Assembly: GCF_003325375.1 (NCBI RefSeq) | Contig: NZ_CP030862.1 | Coordinates: forward strand, 1,243,501-1,307,500 | From: Streptomyces globosus | GTDB lineage: Bacteria > Actinomycetota > Actinomycetes > Streptomycetales > Streptomycetaceae | Length of the DNA: 64,000 bases | Direction: 5' to 3' | Part shown: positions 29,002 through 37,793 of the stretch, one piece after another | How the letters are laid out: each line of letters starts with the position of its first letter | How positions within the stretch are numbered: position 1 is the stretch's first letter | Notes under the pieces: generated by a model | What the model was told of the DNA's origin: nothing | What the model saw: the letters and a program-made list of their open reading frames with translations, nothing else | Database searches by the model: none | Made by a program: the position numbers and the translations under genes

Positions 29002-29704
29002 GCTCCCGGAACCACTTCGCGAGGAACGCCGCCAGGAACAGGGCGGCGACCGCGCCGAGGCCGGCGTACGCCCAGCGGAACAGCTCCCCGCCGCCGAGCA
29101 GCAGGAACACCAGGCAGAAGACGCCGTAGTCGACGGGCAGCAGGGCCACCGCGCGCAGCGTCGACGGCGCGGCTGCGGGGCTGCCCGGCGCCGGCCGGGG
29201 CTTCAGCTTCTCGGTCAGCAGCCCGCCGAAGAAGGTGACGACCGCCGCGAACTGGAAGCCCAGCGGCACCAGCAGCCAGCCGGCGGAGCCCGTGCCGTAG
29301 GCCTCGGGGAAGCGGAAGAAGGCGATGAGCACGCAGGAGTGCAGCGCGGTCAGCTTGGCCGCGTCCACGACGTGGTCGAGCCATTCGCCCGCCGGGCTGC
29401 CGCCGCCGCGCAGCCGGGCCAGCTGCCCGTCCGCCGAGTCGAAGGCGAAGCCCGCGGCCAGCGCGGCCCACACGGCGGCGCCGAGCGCCCAGGACGGCGG
29501 GACGAGGGCCACGGCGGCCACGGCGGCGAAGCTGAAGGCGGCGCTGACGAGGGTGACCTGGTTCGGGGTCAGCCCGAGGGCGTACGACCCGGCGGCCAGG
29601 TAGCGGCCCGCCGGCCGGTTGACGAACCGCGAATAGAGCGAGACCCCCTTCGCCGACTTCTGCGCACCGCGCAGCTCCCGCAGCGCGGTTCCTACACTCG
29701 CCAT
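28982..29704 (-). CDS. CDP-alcohol phosphatidyltransferase family membrane enzyme
   Basis: Family role: displaces CMP from a CDP-linked donor with an alcohol acceptor, in the membrane. 240 residues from ATG 29704 (AGGGGTG upstream); an in-frame upstream start would add 21 poor residues. The catalytic signature is complete: Asp89, Asp92-Gly93, Ala96-Arg97, Gly106, Asp110, Asp114 with exact spacing. About six membrane helices. 3' end overlaps the nucleotidyltransferase by 20 bp. The pair could make a phospho-polyol or inositol-type lipid or glycan decoration; the acceptor cannot be told. Confidence 0.88.
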   Translation of the reverse strand: MASVGTALRELRGAQKSAKGVSLYSRFVNRPAGRYLAAGSYALGLTPNQVTLVSAAFSFAAVAAVALVPPSWALGAAVWAALAAGFAFDSADGQLARLRGGGSPAGEWLDHVVDAAKLTALHSCVLIAFFRFPEAYGTGSAGWLLVPLGFQFAAVVTFFGGLLTEKLKPRPAPGSPAAAPSTLRAVALLPVDYGVFCLVFLLLGGGELFRWAYAGLGAVAALFLAAFLAKWFRELSAVRR

Positions 29705-29768
29705 GCGCACCCCTGATTCCCGCGACGGCACACCTGCCCGGTCGGGGCACGTGCGTACGAAGGCCACA

Positions 29769-30971
29769 TCATCGCAGGGCCGGAGCGGGCTCCCGCCCGG
29801 AATCCGCCGCGCGGACGTCCGGGAGCAGCAGCACGCCCAGGTTCGCGGCGGCGCTGAGGACGGCGGCGGCCAGCAGCGGCGCGGCCGTGCCTGCCGCGGC
29901 CGCGAGCGGGGCGGCGACGGCGAGGCCCAGCGGCCGCGAGGCGAAGGAGATCAGGGTGTCGAGCGAGCCGACCCGGCCCAGCGCCTCCAGCGGGATCCGG
30001 CGCTGGAGCTCGGTCTCCCACAGCGGGCTGAGGACGCCCAGCCCGAACATCGCGGCGAAGTAGGCGGCCGCCGTCACGCCCAGGGGCAGCCGCAGCGCGA
30101 ACGCGGCCAGCGGCAGGGCCTGCGCCGCCGCCCCGACGGCCACCCCGTACAGCGGGCGCCGGACCGGCAGCCGGCCGGCCGCCCACACCCCGGCCAGCAG
30201 CCCGGCGGTGCCCACCTGGGCGACGACGACCCAGGATCCGGCCCCGCCCAGGCTCTCGACCGCGATCAGCGGCCCGAGGGTCAGCAGGAGCCCGGCGGCC
30301 AGGTGCCAGACGCCGTGGGCGAGGGCGTTGGCCAGGAACCACGGGTGCCGGCGCGCCTCGGCCCAGCCGCCCCGCAGCTCGGCGGCGAACCCGGCCCGCA
30401 CCCGGGCCGCGGGGGCGTGGAGGGGCCGCAGACCGCCGAGGGTGAACGCGGAGCCGGCGAACAGGGCGGCGGTCAGGAGGGAGGACCATCCGGCGCCGAG
30501 GGCCAGCACCGCTCCGCCCGCGGTGGCGGGGCCGGCGATCTGCGCGATCCCGCCCGCGACGCCGAGCCGGGCGTTGGTGCGCAGCCGGTCGGGGGCGGGG
30601 ACGACCGCGGCGACCAGGGTCCGGGCGGAGGGGTTGCCGAAGGCGACGCCCGCGCCGGTGGCGGCGGCGAGCACGGCGAGCCACCCGATCCGCACCGGCC
30701 CGGCCAGCAGCAGGAGCCCGGTCCCGAACTGGGCCGCGGCGCGCACCAGGTCGGCGGCGAGCACGACGCGCCGGGCGGGGAAGCGGTCGGCGGCCACCCC
30801 GGCGACGGGGAGCAGGAGCAGCATCGGCACCAGCTCGGCGGCGAGCACGATGCCGAGGTCGGCGGCCGAACCGCTGCGCACGACGGCGAGGGTGAGGGTG
30901 GTGGGGATGAGGGCGGTGGCGAAGGCGGCGCAGGTGCGCCCCGCGAGGAGCCGCCGGATCGGCGAGGTCAT
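29769..30971 (-). CDS. Major facilitator superfamily transporter (DHA/efflux type)
   Basis: 400 residues, about 12 hydrophobic helices, no signal peptide. VAGVAADRFPARRVVLAADL between helices 2 and 3 is the MFS A-like loop (D-R-F-x-R-R). Resembles macrolide/multidrug exporters of the MefA/MFS_3 group. Family role: proton-coupled efflux of small molecules. ATG at 30971 is 70 bp from the divergent marR-family gene, and two palindromes lie in that gap, so the regulator very likely controls this gene. Ends 64 bp before the CDP-alcohol transferase on the same strand. Confidence 0.9.
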   Translation of the reverse strand: MTSPIRRLLAGRTCAAFATALIPTTLTLAVVRSGSAADLGIVLAAELVPMLLLLPVAGVAADRFPARRVVLAADLVRAAAQFGTGLLLLAGPVRIGWLAVLAAATGAGVAFGNPSARTLVAAVVPAPDRLRTNARLGVAGGIAQIAGPATAGGAVLALGAGWSSLLTAALFAGSAFTLGGLRPLHAPAARVRAGFAAELRGGWAEARRHPWFLANALAHGVWHLAAGLLLTLGPLIAVESLGGAGSWVVVAQVGTAGLLAGVWAAGRLPVRRPLYGVAVGAAAQALPLAAFALRLPLGVTAAAYFAAMFGLGVLSPLWETELQRRIPLEALGRVGSLDTLISFASRPLGLAVAAPLAAAAGTAAPLLAAAVLSAAANLGVLLLPDVRAADSGREPAPALR

Positions 30972-30984
30972 GACAGCAGACTAT

Positions 30985-31011
30985 TTCGCCAGCGAATCAT
31001 TCGTCAACGAA
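30985..31011. promoter_or_regulatory. Two palindromic operator sites between MFS and MarR genes
   Basis: TTCGCCAGCGAA (30985-30996) and TTCGTCAACGAA (31000-31011) both fit TTCGYCARCGAA, a 12-bp near-palindrome, and their centres are 15 bp apart. They are AT-rich against their surroundings and fill the middle of the 70-bp divergent gap. Most likely MarR-family binding sites that repress both genes. Confidence 0.75.
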
Positions 31012-31041
31012 ATATATGGCGGCGGATGCGATACTCCCCGC

Positions 31042-31536
31042 ATGGACACAGAGGACTCCGTCGACCGCCACATCGCCCGCTGGAGCGGCAAGGTGCCCTT
31101 CGACGTGCCCACCGAAGGCGTCATCACCCGGATCCAGCTGCTGGCCAAGCACGTGAAGTACGGCAAGGAGCGGGCCCTGGCCGAGACAGGCCTTCAGGAG
31201 TTCGAGTTCGAGACCATGCACCGGCTCGCCGGCCGCGGCGCCCCCTGGCGGGCGCCCTCCGCCGAACTCGCCGCCGAACTGCTCCTCTCCCCGGCCGGGA
31301 TGACGGGCCGCCTCGACACCCTGGAGAAGTCCGGGCTGGTCCGGCGGGTCCGCGCCGAGGGCGACCGCCGCCGGGTCGACGTCGAGCTCACGGACGAGGG
31401 CCACCGGCGCTGGATCGACGCCATGCGCTGGCGGGGCATCGCCGAGGCGGAGATGGTCGAGCCCCTCGACGACGGCGAACGCGCCGCGCTCTCCGCGCTG
31501 CTCAAGCGGATGCTGCTGCACGTCGAGGCGAAGTAG
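31042..31536 (+). CDS. MarR-family transcriptional regulator
   Basis: 164 residues, cytoplasmic DNA-binding dimer by family. Winged helix: LAAELLLSPAGMTGRLDTLEKSGLVRRV (recognition helix and start of wing) and DRRRVDVELTDEG (wing), about residues 75-120, framed by dimerisation helices at both ends. ATG at 31042. Divergent from an MFS exporter with paired palindromes between, the classic ligand-responsive efflux arrangement. Ligand unknown. Ends 36 bp before the convergent glgX stop. Confidence 0.9.
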   Translation: MDTEDSVDRHIARWSGKVPFDVPTEGVITRIQLLAKHVKYGKERALAETGLQEFEFETMHRLAGRGAPWRAPSAELAAELLLSPAGMTGRLDTLEKSGLVRRVRAEGDRRRVDVELTDEGHRRWIDAMRWRGIAEAEMVEPLDDGERAALSALLKRMLLHVEAK

Positions 31537-31572
31537 CCCGGGACCGCGCCGCGCGCCGCGCCCGCCCGGCTC

Positions 31573-33843
31573 TCAGTCCGCGACGCGCAGCAGCAGCACC
31601 GACCGCGCCGGAACCGCCAGCTCCTGCCCGCCCCGGTGCCGTGTGCCCGGCGCCGCGGCCTGGTCCTCCCGCGAGGTGTCCAGCAGCAGTTCGTACTCCG
31701 CCGCCCACGGCGGACCCGGCAGCACCCACGGCAGCGGCCGGTCCCCGGCGTGCAGCAGCGCCAGGAAGCTGTCGTCCGCGACCTGCCGCCCCCGCCCGTC
31801 CCGGCCCGGGATGTCCCGCCCCGACAGGTACATCCCCAGCGCCGCGGCCGGCGCGTACCAGTCCTGCTCCGTCATCTCGGCGCCGGCCGGCGTGAACCAG
31901 GCCAGGTCCCGCAGGCCGTCGGCGGCCTGCGGCCGGCCGGAGAAGAACGCCCGCCGGCGCAGCACCGGGTGCTCCTGGCGGAGCGCCACCAGCCGCGCCG
32001 CCAGCGTGCACAGCTCCCGCCACTGCGGATCCTCCAGCAGGGACCAGTCCACCCAGCCGACCCCGTTGTCCTGGCAGTACGCGTTGTTGTTGCCGCCCTG
32101 CGTCCGGCCGAACTCGTCGCCCGCGACGAGCATCGGCACCCCCGTCGACAGCAGCAGCGTCGTCAGCAGGTTGCGCAGCTGCCGCCGCCGCAGCGCCCCG
32201 ATCCCGGGATCGGCGGTCTCGCCCTCCGCGCCGCAGTTCCACGACCGGTTGTCGTTGGTCCCGTCCCGGTTCTCCTCCCCGTTCGCCTCGTTGTGCTTGC
32301 GCTCGTAGCTGACCAGGTCCCGCAGGGTGAAGCCGTCGTGGGCGGTCACGAAGTTCACCGAGGCGTACGGCCGCCGCCCGCCCCACGCGTACAGGTCGCT
32401 CGACCCCGACAGCCGGTAGCCCAGGTCCCGTACGTCGGGCAGGGCGCCCCGCCAGAAGTCCCGGACCGCATCCCGGTAGCGGTCGTTCCACTCCGTCCAC
32501 AGCGGCGGGAACGCCCCCACCTGGTAGCCGCCCGAGCCCACGTCCCACGGCTCCGCGATCAGCTTCACCCGGCGCAGCACCGGGTCCTGCGCGATGACCG
32601 CGAGGAACGGCGACAGCATGTCGACGTCGTGCATGGACCGGGCCAGCGCCGCCGCGAGGTCGAAGCGGAAGCCGTCCACCCCCATCTCGGTCACCCAGTA
32701 CCGCAGCGAGTCGGTGATCATCCGCAGCACGTGCGGCCGGCCCGCGTGCAGGGTGTTCCCGCAGCCCGTGTAGTCGGCGTAGCGCCGCTGGTCGTGCTGG
32801 AGCCGGTAGTAGCCCCGGTTGTCGATGCCGCGCAGCGACAGCGTCGGCCCCAGCTCGCCCGCCTCCGCGGTGTGGTTGTAGACCACGTCCAGGATGACCT
32901 CGATGCCCGCCGCGTGCAGGGCCCGCACCATCCGCTTGAACTCGCCGACCTGCTGCCCGGCCGTGCCGCTGGAGGAGTACCCGGCGTGCGGGGCGAAGTA
33001 CCCGACCGAGTTGTAGCCCCAGTGGTTGCGCAGGCCCCGGCGCAGCAGGTGGTCCTCGTGCGCGAACTGGTGCACCGGCAGCAGCTCGACCGCCGTCACG
33101 CCGAGCCGCACCAGGTGCTCGACCGCCGCCGGGTGGGCGAGGCCCGCGTACGTGCCGCGCAGGTGCTCGGGAACACCCGGATGGCGCATCGTGAACCCGC
33201 GCACGTGCAGCTCGTAGATCACCGAGTCGGCCCACGGCGTCTTCGGCCGGACGTCGTCCGACCAGTCGTCGTCATCGTGGACGACGACGCCCTTCGGCAC
33301 GAACGGCGCCGAGTCCCGGTCGTCGCGGACCGTGTCGGCGATGTACTGCTGCGGCCAGTCCCGGACGTGCCCGTACACCTCCGGCGGCAGCGTGAAGTCT
33401 CCGTCCACGGCCCGCGCGTACGGGTCGAGGAGCAGCTTCGCCGGATTGAAGCGGGCCCCCGTCCACGGGTCCCACCGGCCGTGCACGCGGTAGCCGTACC
33501 GCTGGCCGGGCCGCACACCGGGCAGGAAGCCGTGCCAGATCTCATGCGTCAGCTCGGTCAGCGCGCACCGCGTCTCGGCGCCGTCCGCATCGAAGAGGCA
33601 GACCTCCACGGCCTCGGCGCCCTGCGCCCACAGCGCGAAGTTGGTGCCCGCTGTCCCGTCCGGCCCGGTCCGGAAGCGGGCCCCCAGCGGGTGCGAGGAC
33701 CCGGGCCACACCGGCGGCCCGGCCGGCTGCGCCGACGCGCCGGGCCCCGCCCCCCGTACGGCCCCCGGGGCCCGGGGGGCCTCCGGCGCCTGTCCTGCGT
33801 CCACCGCGGTGTTCACCGCACCTTGCTCGGCTGCGCTCGACAC
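31573..33843 (-). CDS. glgX: Glycogen debranching enzyme
   Basis: Family role: GH13 isoamylase-type hydrolysis of alpha-1,6 branches in glycogen or limit dextrin. 756 residues. GTG at 33843 is chosen because GGAGG lies 6 bases upstream; it adds about 50 Ala/Pro-rich residues before the CBM48 domain (PLGARFRTGPDGTAGTNFALW). Catalytic barrel: ILDVVYNHTAE, GFRFDLAAAL with nucleophile Asp near 395, LIAEPWD with acid/base Glu near 431, and FVTAHDGFTLRD. Complements glgE/glgP at the left end. Confidence 0.94.
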   Translation of the reverse strand: MSSAAEQGAVNTAVDAGQAPEAPRAPGAVRGAGPGASAQPAGPPVWPGSSHPLGARFRTGPDGTAGTNFALWAQGAEAVEVCLFDADGAETRCALTELTHEIWHGFLPGVRPGQRYGYRVHGRWDPWTGARFNPAKLLLDPYARAVDGDFTLPPEVYGHVRDWPQQYIADTVRDDRDSAPFVPKGVVVHDDDDWSDDVRPKTPWADSVIYELHVRGFTMRHPGVPEHLRGTYAGLAHPAAVEHLVRLGVTAVELLPVHQFAHEDHLLRRGLRNHWGYNSVGYFAPHAGYSSSGTAGQQVGEFKRMVRALHAAGIEVILDVVYNHTAEAGELGPTLSLRGIDNRGYYRLQHDQRRYADYTGCGNTLHAGRPHVLRMITDSLRYWVTEMGVDGFRFDLAAALARSMHDVDMLSPFLAVIAQDPVLRRVKLIAEPWDVGSGGYQVGAFPPLWTEWNDRYRDAVRDFWRGALPDVRDLGYRLSGSSDLYAWGGRRPYASVNFVTAHDGFTLRDLVSYERKHNEANGEENRDGTNDNRSWNCGAEGETADPGIGALRRRQLRNLLTTLLLSTGVPMLVAGDEFGRTQGGNNNAYCQDNGVGWVDWSLLEDPQWRELCTLAARLVALRQEHPVLRRRAFFSGRPQAADGLRDLAWFTPAGAEMTEQDWYAPAAALGMYLSGRDIPGRDGRGRQVADDSFLALLHAGDRPLPWVLPGPPWAAEYELLLDTSREDQAAAPGTRHRGGQELAVPARSVLLLRVAD

Positions 33844-34014
33844 TGCCCGCCTCCACGGCTCCTCGGTACCGGCGGGGGCAGTGCTGTGCGGCCCGGGCGT
33901 CCCGGCCCGGTCCCGCCCCCGTCTGGTCCTTCCCACTGTTCTGCCCGGACAGTTCCCCCCGGAACGTGGGCCGCGGCGACGTTTCCCCGGCGGGAGCCGG
34001 TCGTTGGAGGGATC

Positions 34015-35247
34015 GTGACACTTCTGACGAGGCGGGCAGGGGCTGCCCTGGCCGCCGCAGCGGCCTGGGCGTGCCTGCTGGGCGGGCTGTCCGCGTGCAC
34101 CGGCGAGGGCGGCGGCTCCCCGGTCGAGATCCAGCTGCCCGGCAAACCCCGCTCCCCGGCGGAGGCCATCCGCATCACCCCCGAGGACAACGCCGAGGGC
34201 GTCCCCGCCGAGGGCCCGCTGAGCGTCCGCGTCCCCGAGGGCCGCCTGGAACGCGTCGTCGTCACGAAGGTGGAGGACGCCCAGGAGGTGCGGGTCCCCG
34301 GCACGATCGCCCCCGACGGGCTCAGCTGGAGCCCCGACCCGGACGCCGGCCGCCTCGCGCTCGCCGCCAAGTACACCGTGGACGCCGTCGCCGTCGACGG
34401 CCACAACCGCCGCCAGGCCCGCCACACCACCTTCACCACGTACGTGCCCGAGGAGCGCTTCATCGGCTACTTCAAGCCGGAGAACCGCTCCACCGTCGGC
34501 GTCGGCATGATCGTGTCCTTCCGGTTCAGCAGGCCCATCGAGAACCGGGCCGACGTCGAGCGGGCCGTCACCGTCACCGCCGATCCGCCCGTCGAGGTCG
34601 CCGGCCACTGGTTCGGCCGCGACCGCCTCGACTTCCGGCCCCGGGAGTACTGGAAGCCGGGCACCGAGGTCACGGTCCGCATCCGGCTGCGCGACGTCCA
34701 GGGCGCCCCCGGCTCGTACGGCATCCAGGACAAGACGGTCCGCTTCACCGTCGGCCGCGCGCAGGTCTCCACGGTGGACGCGGCCGCGCACACCATGGCG
34801 GTCCGCCGCGACGGCCGGCTGCTGTCGACGGTCCCCATCAGCGCCGGGTCCCCGGAGAACCCGACCTACAACGGCAGGATGGTGGTGATGGAGATGTACG
34901 ACGTCACCCGGATGAACGGGCAGACCGTGGGCTTCGGCGGCGAGTACGACATCCCCGACGTCCCGCACGCGATGCGGCTCACCACCTCCGGCACCTTCCT
35001 GCACGGCAACTACTGGGTCAGCCCCGACACCTTCGGCTCCGCCAACACCAGCCACGGCTGCGTGGGCCTGCGCGACGACAAGGGCGGCGGCTCCGACACC
35101 CCCGCGGGCTGGTTCTTCGACCGGACCCTCGTCGGCGACGTGGTGGAGGTCGTGAACTCGCAGGACAAGACGGTCGCCCCGGACAACGGGCTGGGCGGCT
35201 GGAACATGCCCTGGACGGAGTGGGCCGCAGGCTCCGCCCTGTCCTGA
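34015..35247 (+). CDS. L,D-transpeptidase lipoprotein with Ig-like domains (copy 1)
   Basis: Family role: makes 3-3 peptidoglycan cross-links, or attaches proteins, outside the membrane. 410 residues. GTG at 34015 follows TTGGAGG; signal peptide with lipobox LSAC near residue 28. Two Ig-like domains (about 45-255; ITPEDNAEGV, YFKPENRSTVGVGM), then the YkuD catalytic domain with HGNYW and SHGCVGL, nucleophile Cys349, and a C-terminal WNMPWTEW extension as in LdtMt2-type enzymes. Divergent from glgX. About 170 bp before the SpaA-repeat gene. Confidence 0.93.
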   Translation: MTLLTRRAGAALAAAAAWACLLGGLSACTGEGGGSPVEIQLPGKPRSPAEAIRITPEDNAEGVPAEGPLSVRVPEGRLERVVVTKVEDAQEVRVPGTIAPDGLSWSPDPDAGRLALAAKYTVDAVAVDGHNRRQARHTTFTTYVPEERFIGYFKPENRSTVGVGMIVSFRFSRPIENRADVERAVTVTADPPVEVAGHWFGRDRLDFRPREYWKPGTEVTVRIRLRDVQGAPGSYGIQDKTVRFTVGRAQVSTVDAAAHTMAVRRDGRLLSTVPISAGSPENPTYNGRMVVMEMYDVTRMNGQTVGFGGEYDIPDVPHAMRLTTSGTFLHGNYWVSPDTFGSANTSHGCVGLRDDKGGGSDTPAGWFFDRTLVGDVVEVVNSQDKTVAPDNGLGGWNMPWTEWAAGSALS

Positions 35248-35408
35248 CCGCTGTCCTCCGCCGGCCGCCCGGCCCGCGCTCCCGCCCTGCGGGCGCTCGG
35301 GTGAACGCATGACCGGTTTGCCGTAGCGCAGGGAGTGTCCGCGCGCCCCCCGCCGCGCCCCGCCCGCAGCCTGACAGGGCACATCAGCGCAGGCAAGGAC
35401 GGAGTCTC

Positions 35409-37613
35409 ATGTCAGCAAGGAACTGGGCCCTCGGGCTCGCGATCGGAGCCGTCGTGGCCGCGGGGACACCCGCCGCGGCCCTGGCCGCCGACACCAGCGG
35501 GGAACGGCCCGCCGCGGCCGCGGCGCGGGCCCCGCTGCCCGGCGGCCTCGGCCCGTGCGTCCCCGGCGACTGCCCCAGCCCCTTCCCGCCGATCGGCAGC
35601 AACGGCATCCCGGTGGGCCGCGACAACGCCGTCAACATCTTCGCGGGCGGGGACTTCCGCGTCCGCGGCACCGCCTCCGAGGCCGAGGGCCGCCTCGTCG
35701 TCCTGGGCGGTTTCGACCAGGACAAGCAGGCGGGCGGGGACCAGCGGTACAACGTGGGCGTCGTCGGCGCCGGCTCGCTGGTGCCGCCGCCGGCGGGGGC
35801 GGACTTCCTCACCACCGGCCGGGACGTCACCGTCGCGGACGGCGAGCGACTCCTCGCCGACACCGGGGTGGTCCGCTACGGCGGCACCCTCACCGGCACC
35901 GTGACCGGCACCCTCGTCGCCGACCCCGACGCCGCCGCCCCCTACGCCGGCCTGCGCGACCGGCTCACCGCCGCCAGCCAGTGCTACGCCCGGGTCGACG
36001 GACAGCCCCGCCCGGCCACCGGCACGGTCGTCAACAGCGGCTTCGAGACCCTCCTCACCGGGGACGGCACCTCGGCCCTCCAGGTGTTCAACGTCGACGC
36101 CGACCTGGTCAACGCCGGCGCCATGAACGGCCAGCAGGGCATCCGCTTCGACCGGATCCCCGCGAACGCCACCATCCTCGTCAACGTCCTCGGCACCACC
36201 CGCACCATCAACACCTTCAGCGGCGGGATCGCGGACACCGACCCCCTCAACGCCTACCGCGAACGGCTCCTGTGGAACTTCCCGGACGCCACGACGGTCA
36301 ACCTGAACGGCACCGGCCAGTTCCAGGGCAGCGTCCTGATCGGCAACCAGGCGTCCGAGGCCACGGTCACCCTCCCCGGCATGAACGGCCGCTTCTTCAC
36401 CACCGGCTCCGTCACCCACGGCAGCTCCACCCTCCCGGGCAGCGGCCAGGAGTTCCACGCCTACCCCTTCACCGGCGACCTCCCCGAATGCGGCCCCGGC
36501 CCCGAGCCGGTCACCGGCGCGGTGTCCGTGCTCAAGCGGGACGAGAACGGGGCCGCGCTGCCCGGGGCCCGCTTCGAGCTGTGGCGGGAGACGAACGGAC
36601 AGGACGGGGCCCAGTTCACCGGTCCCGACCCGGACACCCGCGTCGCGGAGTGCACCACCGGCGCGGACGGCCGCTGCTCGCGCGAGGTCGAACCCGGCAC
36701 CTACTACTGGCGGGAGACGGCCGCCCCCGACGGCTACGAACTCCCCGCCGACCCCGTCTTCCCGCTGACCCTGACCGCCGATGACGCCGAGGCGGGCGTC
36801 AGCGTCACCGTCGACAACACGAGGCAGCCCCAGCCGGTCACGGGGCGGGTCGCCGTCCGCAAGGTCGACGCCGCGGGCGGAGCCCCGCTGGCCGGAGCCG
36901 TCTTCGAGCTCTGGCGCGAGACCAACGGGACGGAGGGGCTGCAGACCCTCGGCATCAACCCCGACCAGCGTGTCGGCGCGGAGTGCACCACCGGCGCGGA
37001 CGGCCGCTGCTCCAGCGAGGTCGAACCCGGCACCTACTACTGGCGGGAGACCGCCGCTCCCGACGGGTACGAGCTGCCCGCCCGGCCCGTCGCGACCGTC
37101 GTGCTGACGGTGCAGAACGCGTCGGCCGGGGTGACGGTGACGCTCCCCAACGCCCGGCGCAGCGACGGCGGAGGCGCCGTCCAGGTCCTGAAGCGGGACA
37201 AGACGACGCAGCTCCCGCTGCGCGGGGCGGCGTTCGACCTCTGGAAGGAGGCCAACGGCACCGAGGGGCTCCAGACCGCAGGCGCGGACCCCGACCTCCG
37301 CATCGGGTCGGGCTGCACCACGGACACCGCGGGCCGCTGCGGGTTCCGGCAGCTGGAGCCGGGCTCGTACTACCTGGTGGAGACTGCCGTGCCCCCGGGC
37401 TACGTGCTCCCGCGCAACCCCGTCACCGGCCCGCTCGTCCTGGACGCGAACACCCCGGGCGCCACGGTCGCGGTGACGGTCGACAACCGCCGCGAGGGCG
37501 CGTGCGAGTGCAAGGACAAGGAGCACGGCAAGGACAAGAAGGACAAGAAGGACAAGGGCAAGGGCAAGAAGAAGGACAAGGAGAAGGAGAAGGCCGAGAA
37601 GCCGCACTCCTGA
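35409..37613 (+). CDS. Choice-of-anchor-A surface protein with three SpaA-type repeats and a Lys-rich tail
   Basis: 734 residues, exported (signal peptide about 1-27). Choice-of-anchor A domain about 50-360 ([44 protein letters not shown]). Three SpaA/prealbumin-like repeats start near 370, 480 and 590, each beginning V-x-V-x-K and containing ELWRETNG or DLWKEANG and [14 protein letters not shown], where family Lys/Glu/Asn can form an internal isopeptide bond. No LPXTG motif and no C-terminal hydrophobic helix; it ends in about 30 residues of Lys/Asp/Glu/Gly. ATG follows GGAG. L,D-transpeptidase genes lie on both sides. Likely a wall-associated stalk or adhesin. Confidence 0.85.
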   Translation: MSARNWALGLAIGAVVAAGTPAAALAADTSGERPAAAAARAPLPGGLGPCVPGDCPSPFPPIGSNGIPVGRDNAVNIFAGGDFRVRGTASEAEGRLVVLGGFDQDKQAGGDQRYNVGVVGAGSLVPPPAGADFLTTGRDVTVADGERLLADTGVVRYGGTLTGTVTGTLVADPDAAAPYAGLRDRLTAASQCYARVDGQPRPATGTVVNSGFETLLTGDGTSALQVFNVDADLVNAGAMNGQQGIRFDRIPANATILVNVLGTTRTINTFSGGIADTDPLNAYRERLLWNFPDATTVNLNGTGQFQGSVLIGNQASEATVTLPGMNGRFFTTGSVTHGSSTLPGSGQEFHAYPFTGDLPECGPGPEPVTGAVSVLKRDENGAALPGARFELWRETNGQDGAQFTGPDPDTRVAECTTGADGRCSREVEPGTYYWRETAAPDGYELPADPVFPLTLTADDAEAGVSVTVDNTRQPQPVTGRVAVRKVDAAGGAPLAGAVFELWRETNGTEGLQTLGINPDQRVGAECTTGADGRCSSEVEPGTYYWRETAAPDGYELPARPVATVVLTVQNASAGVTVTLPNARRSDGGGAVQVLKRDKTTQLPLRGAAFDLWKEANGTEGLQTAGADPDLRIGSGCTTDTAGRCGFRQLEPGSYYLVETAVPPGYVLPRNPVTGPLVLDANTPGATVAVTVDNRREGACECKDKEHGKDKKDKKDKGKGKKKDKEKEKAEKPHS
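36573..37083 (+). repeat. Direct DNA repeat inside the SpaA-repeat gene
   Basis: A block from about 36645 to 36745 recurs at 36978 to 37078, offset 333 bp (111 codons), with only scattered third-position changes; the flanking ELWRETNG codons (36573, 36903) also match. Repeats 1 and 2 therefore arose by recent duplication or are kept alike by recombination, whereas repeat 3 has diverged. Confidence 0.8.
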
Positions 37614-37626
37614 TCCGTTGTTCCCC

Positions 37627-37665
37627 GAGTGCCCCCGCGCGGTCCCGAGCCGCGCGGGGGCACTC
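37627..37665 (+). terminator. Strong terminator after the SpaA-repeat gene
   Basis: GAGTGCCCCCGCGCGG (37627-37642) pairs perfectly over 16 bp with 37650-37665 around a 7-base loop, 13 bases after the stop codon. It should isolate the next transpeptidase gene in its own transcript. Confidence 0.85.
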
Positions 37666-37693
37666 CGCTGCCCGCTGCCGGGTCTTGGGACGG

Positions 37694-37711
37694 AACGGTG
37701 ACATGACCGTT
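37694..37711. promoter_or_regulatory. Inverted repeat upstream of the second L,D-transpeptidase
   Basis: AACGGT-6-ACCGTT lies 83 bases before the GTG start, in a locally less GC-rich stretch. Plausible operator or promoter element; no regulator recognised. Confidence 0.4.
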
Positions 37712-37793
37712 TCTCTTCGTGATGTCTCGGTGTGTTTTCCTGTGGGCAAGCGCGCGAGCGTCCGCGCGCGGGGGACGTGGGGAGAAGAGAAAA

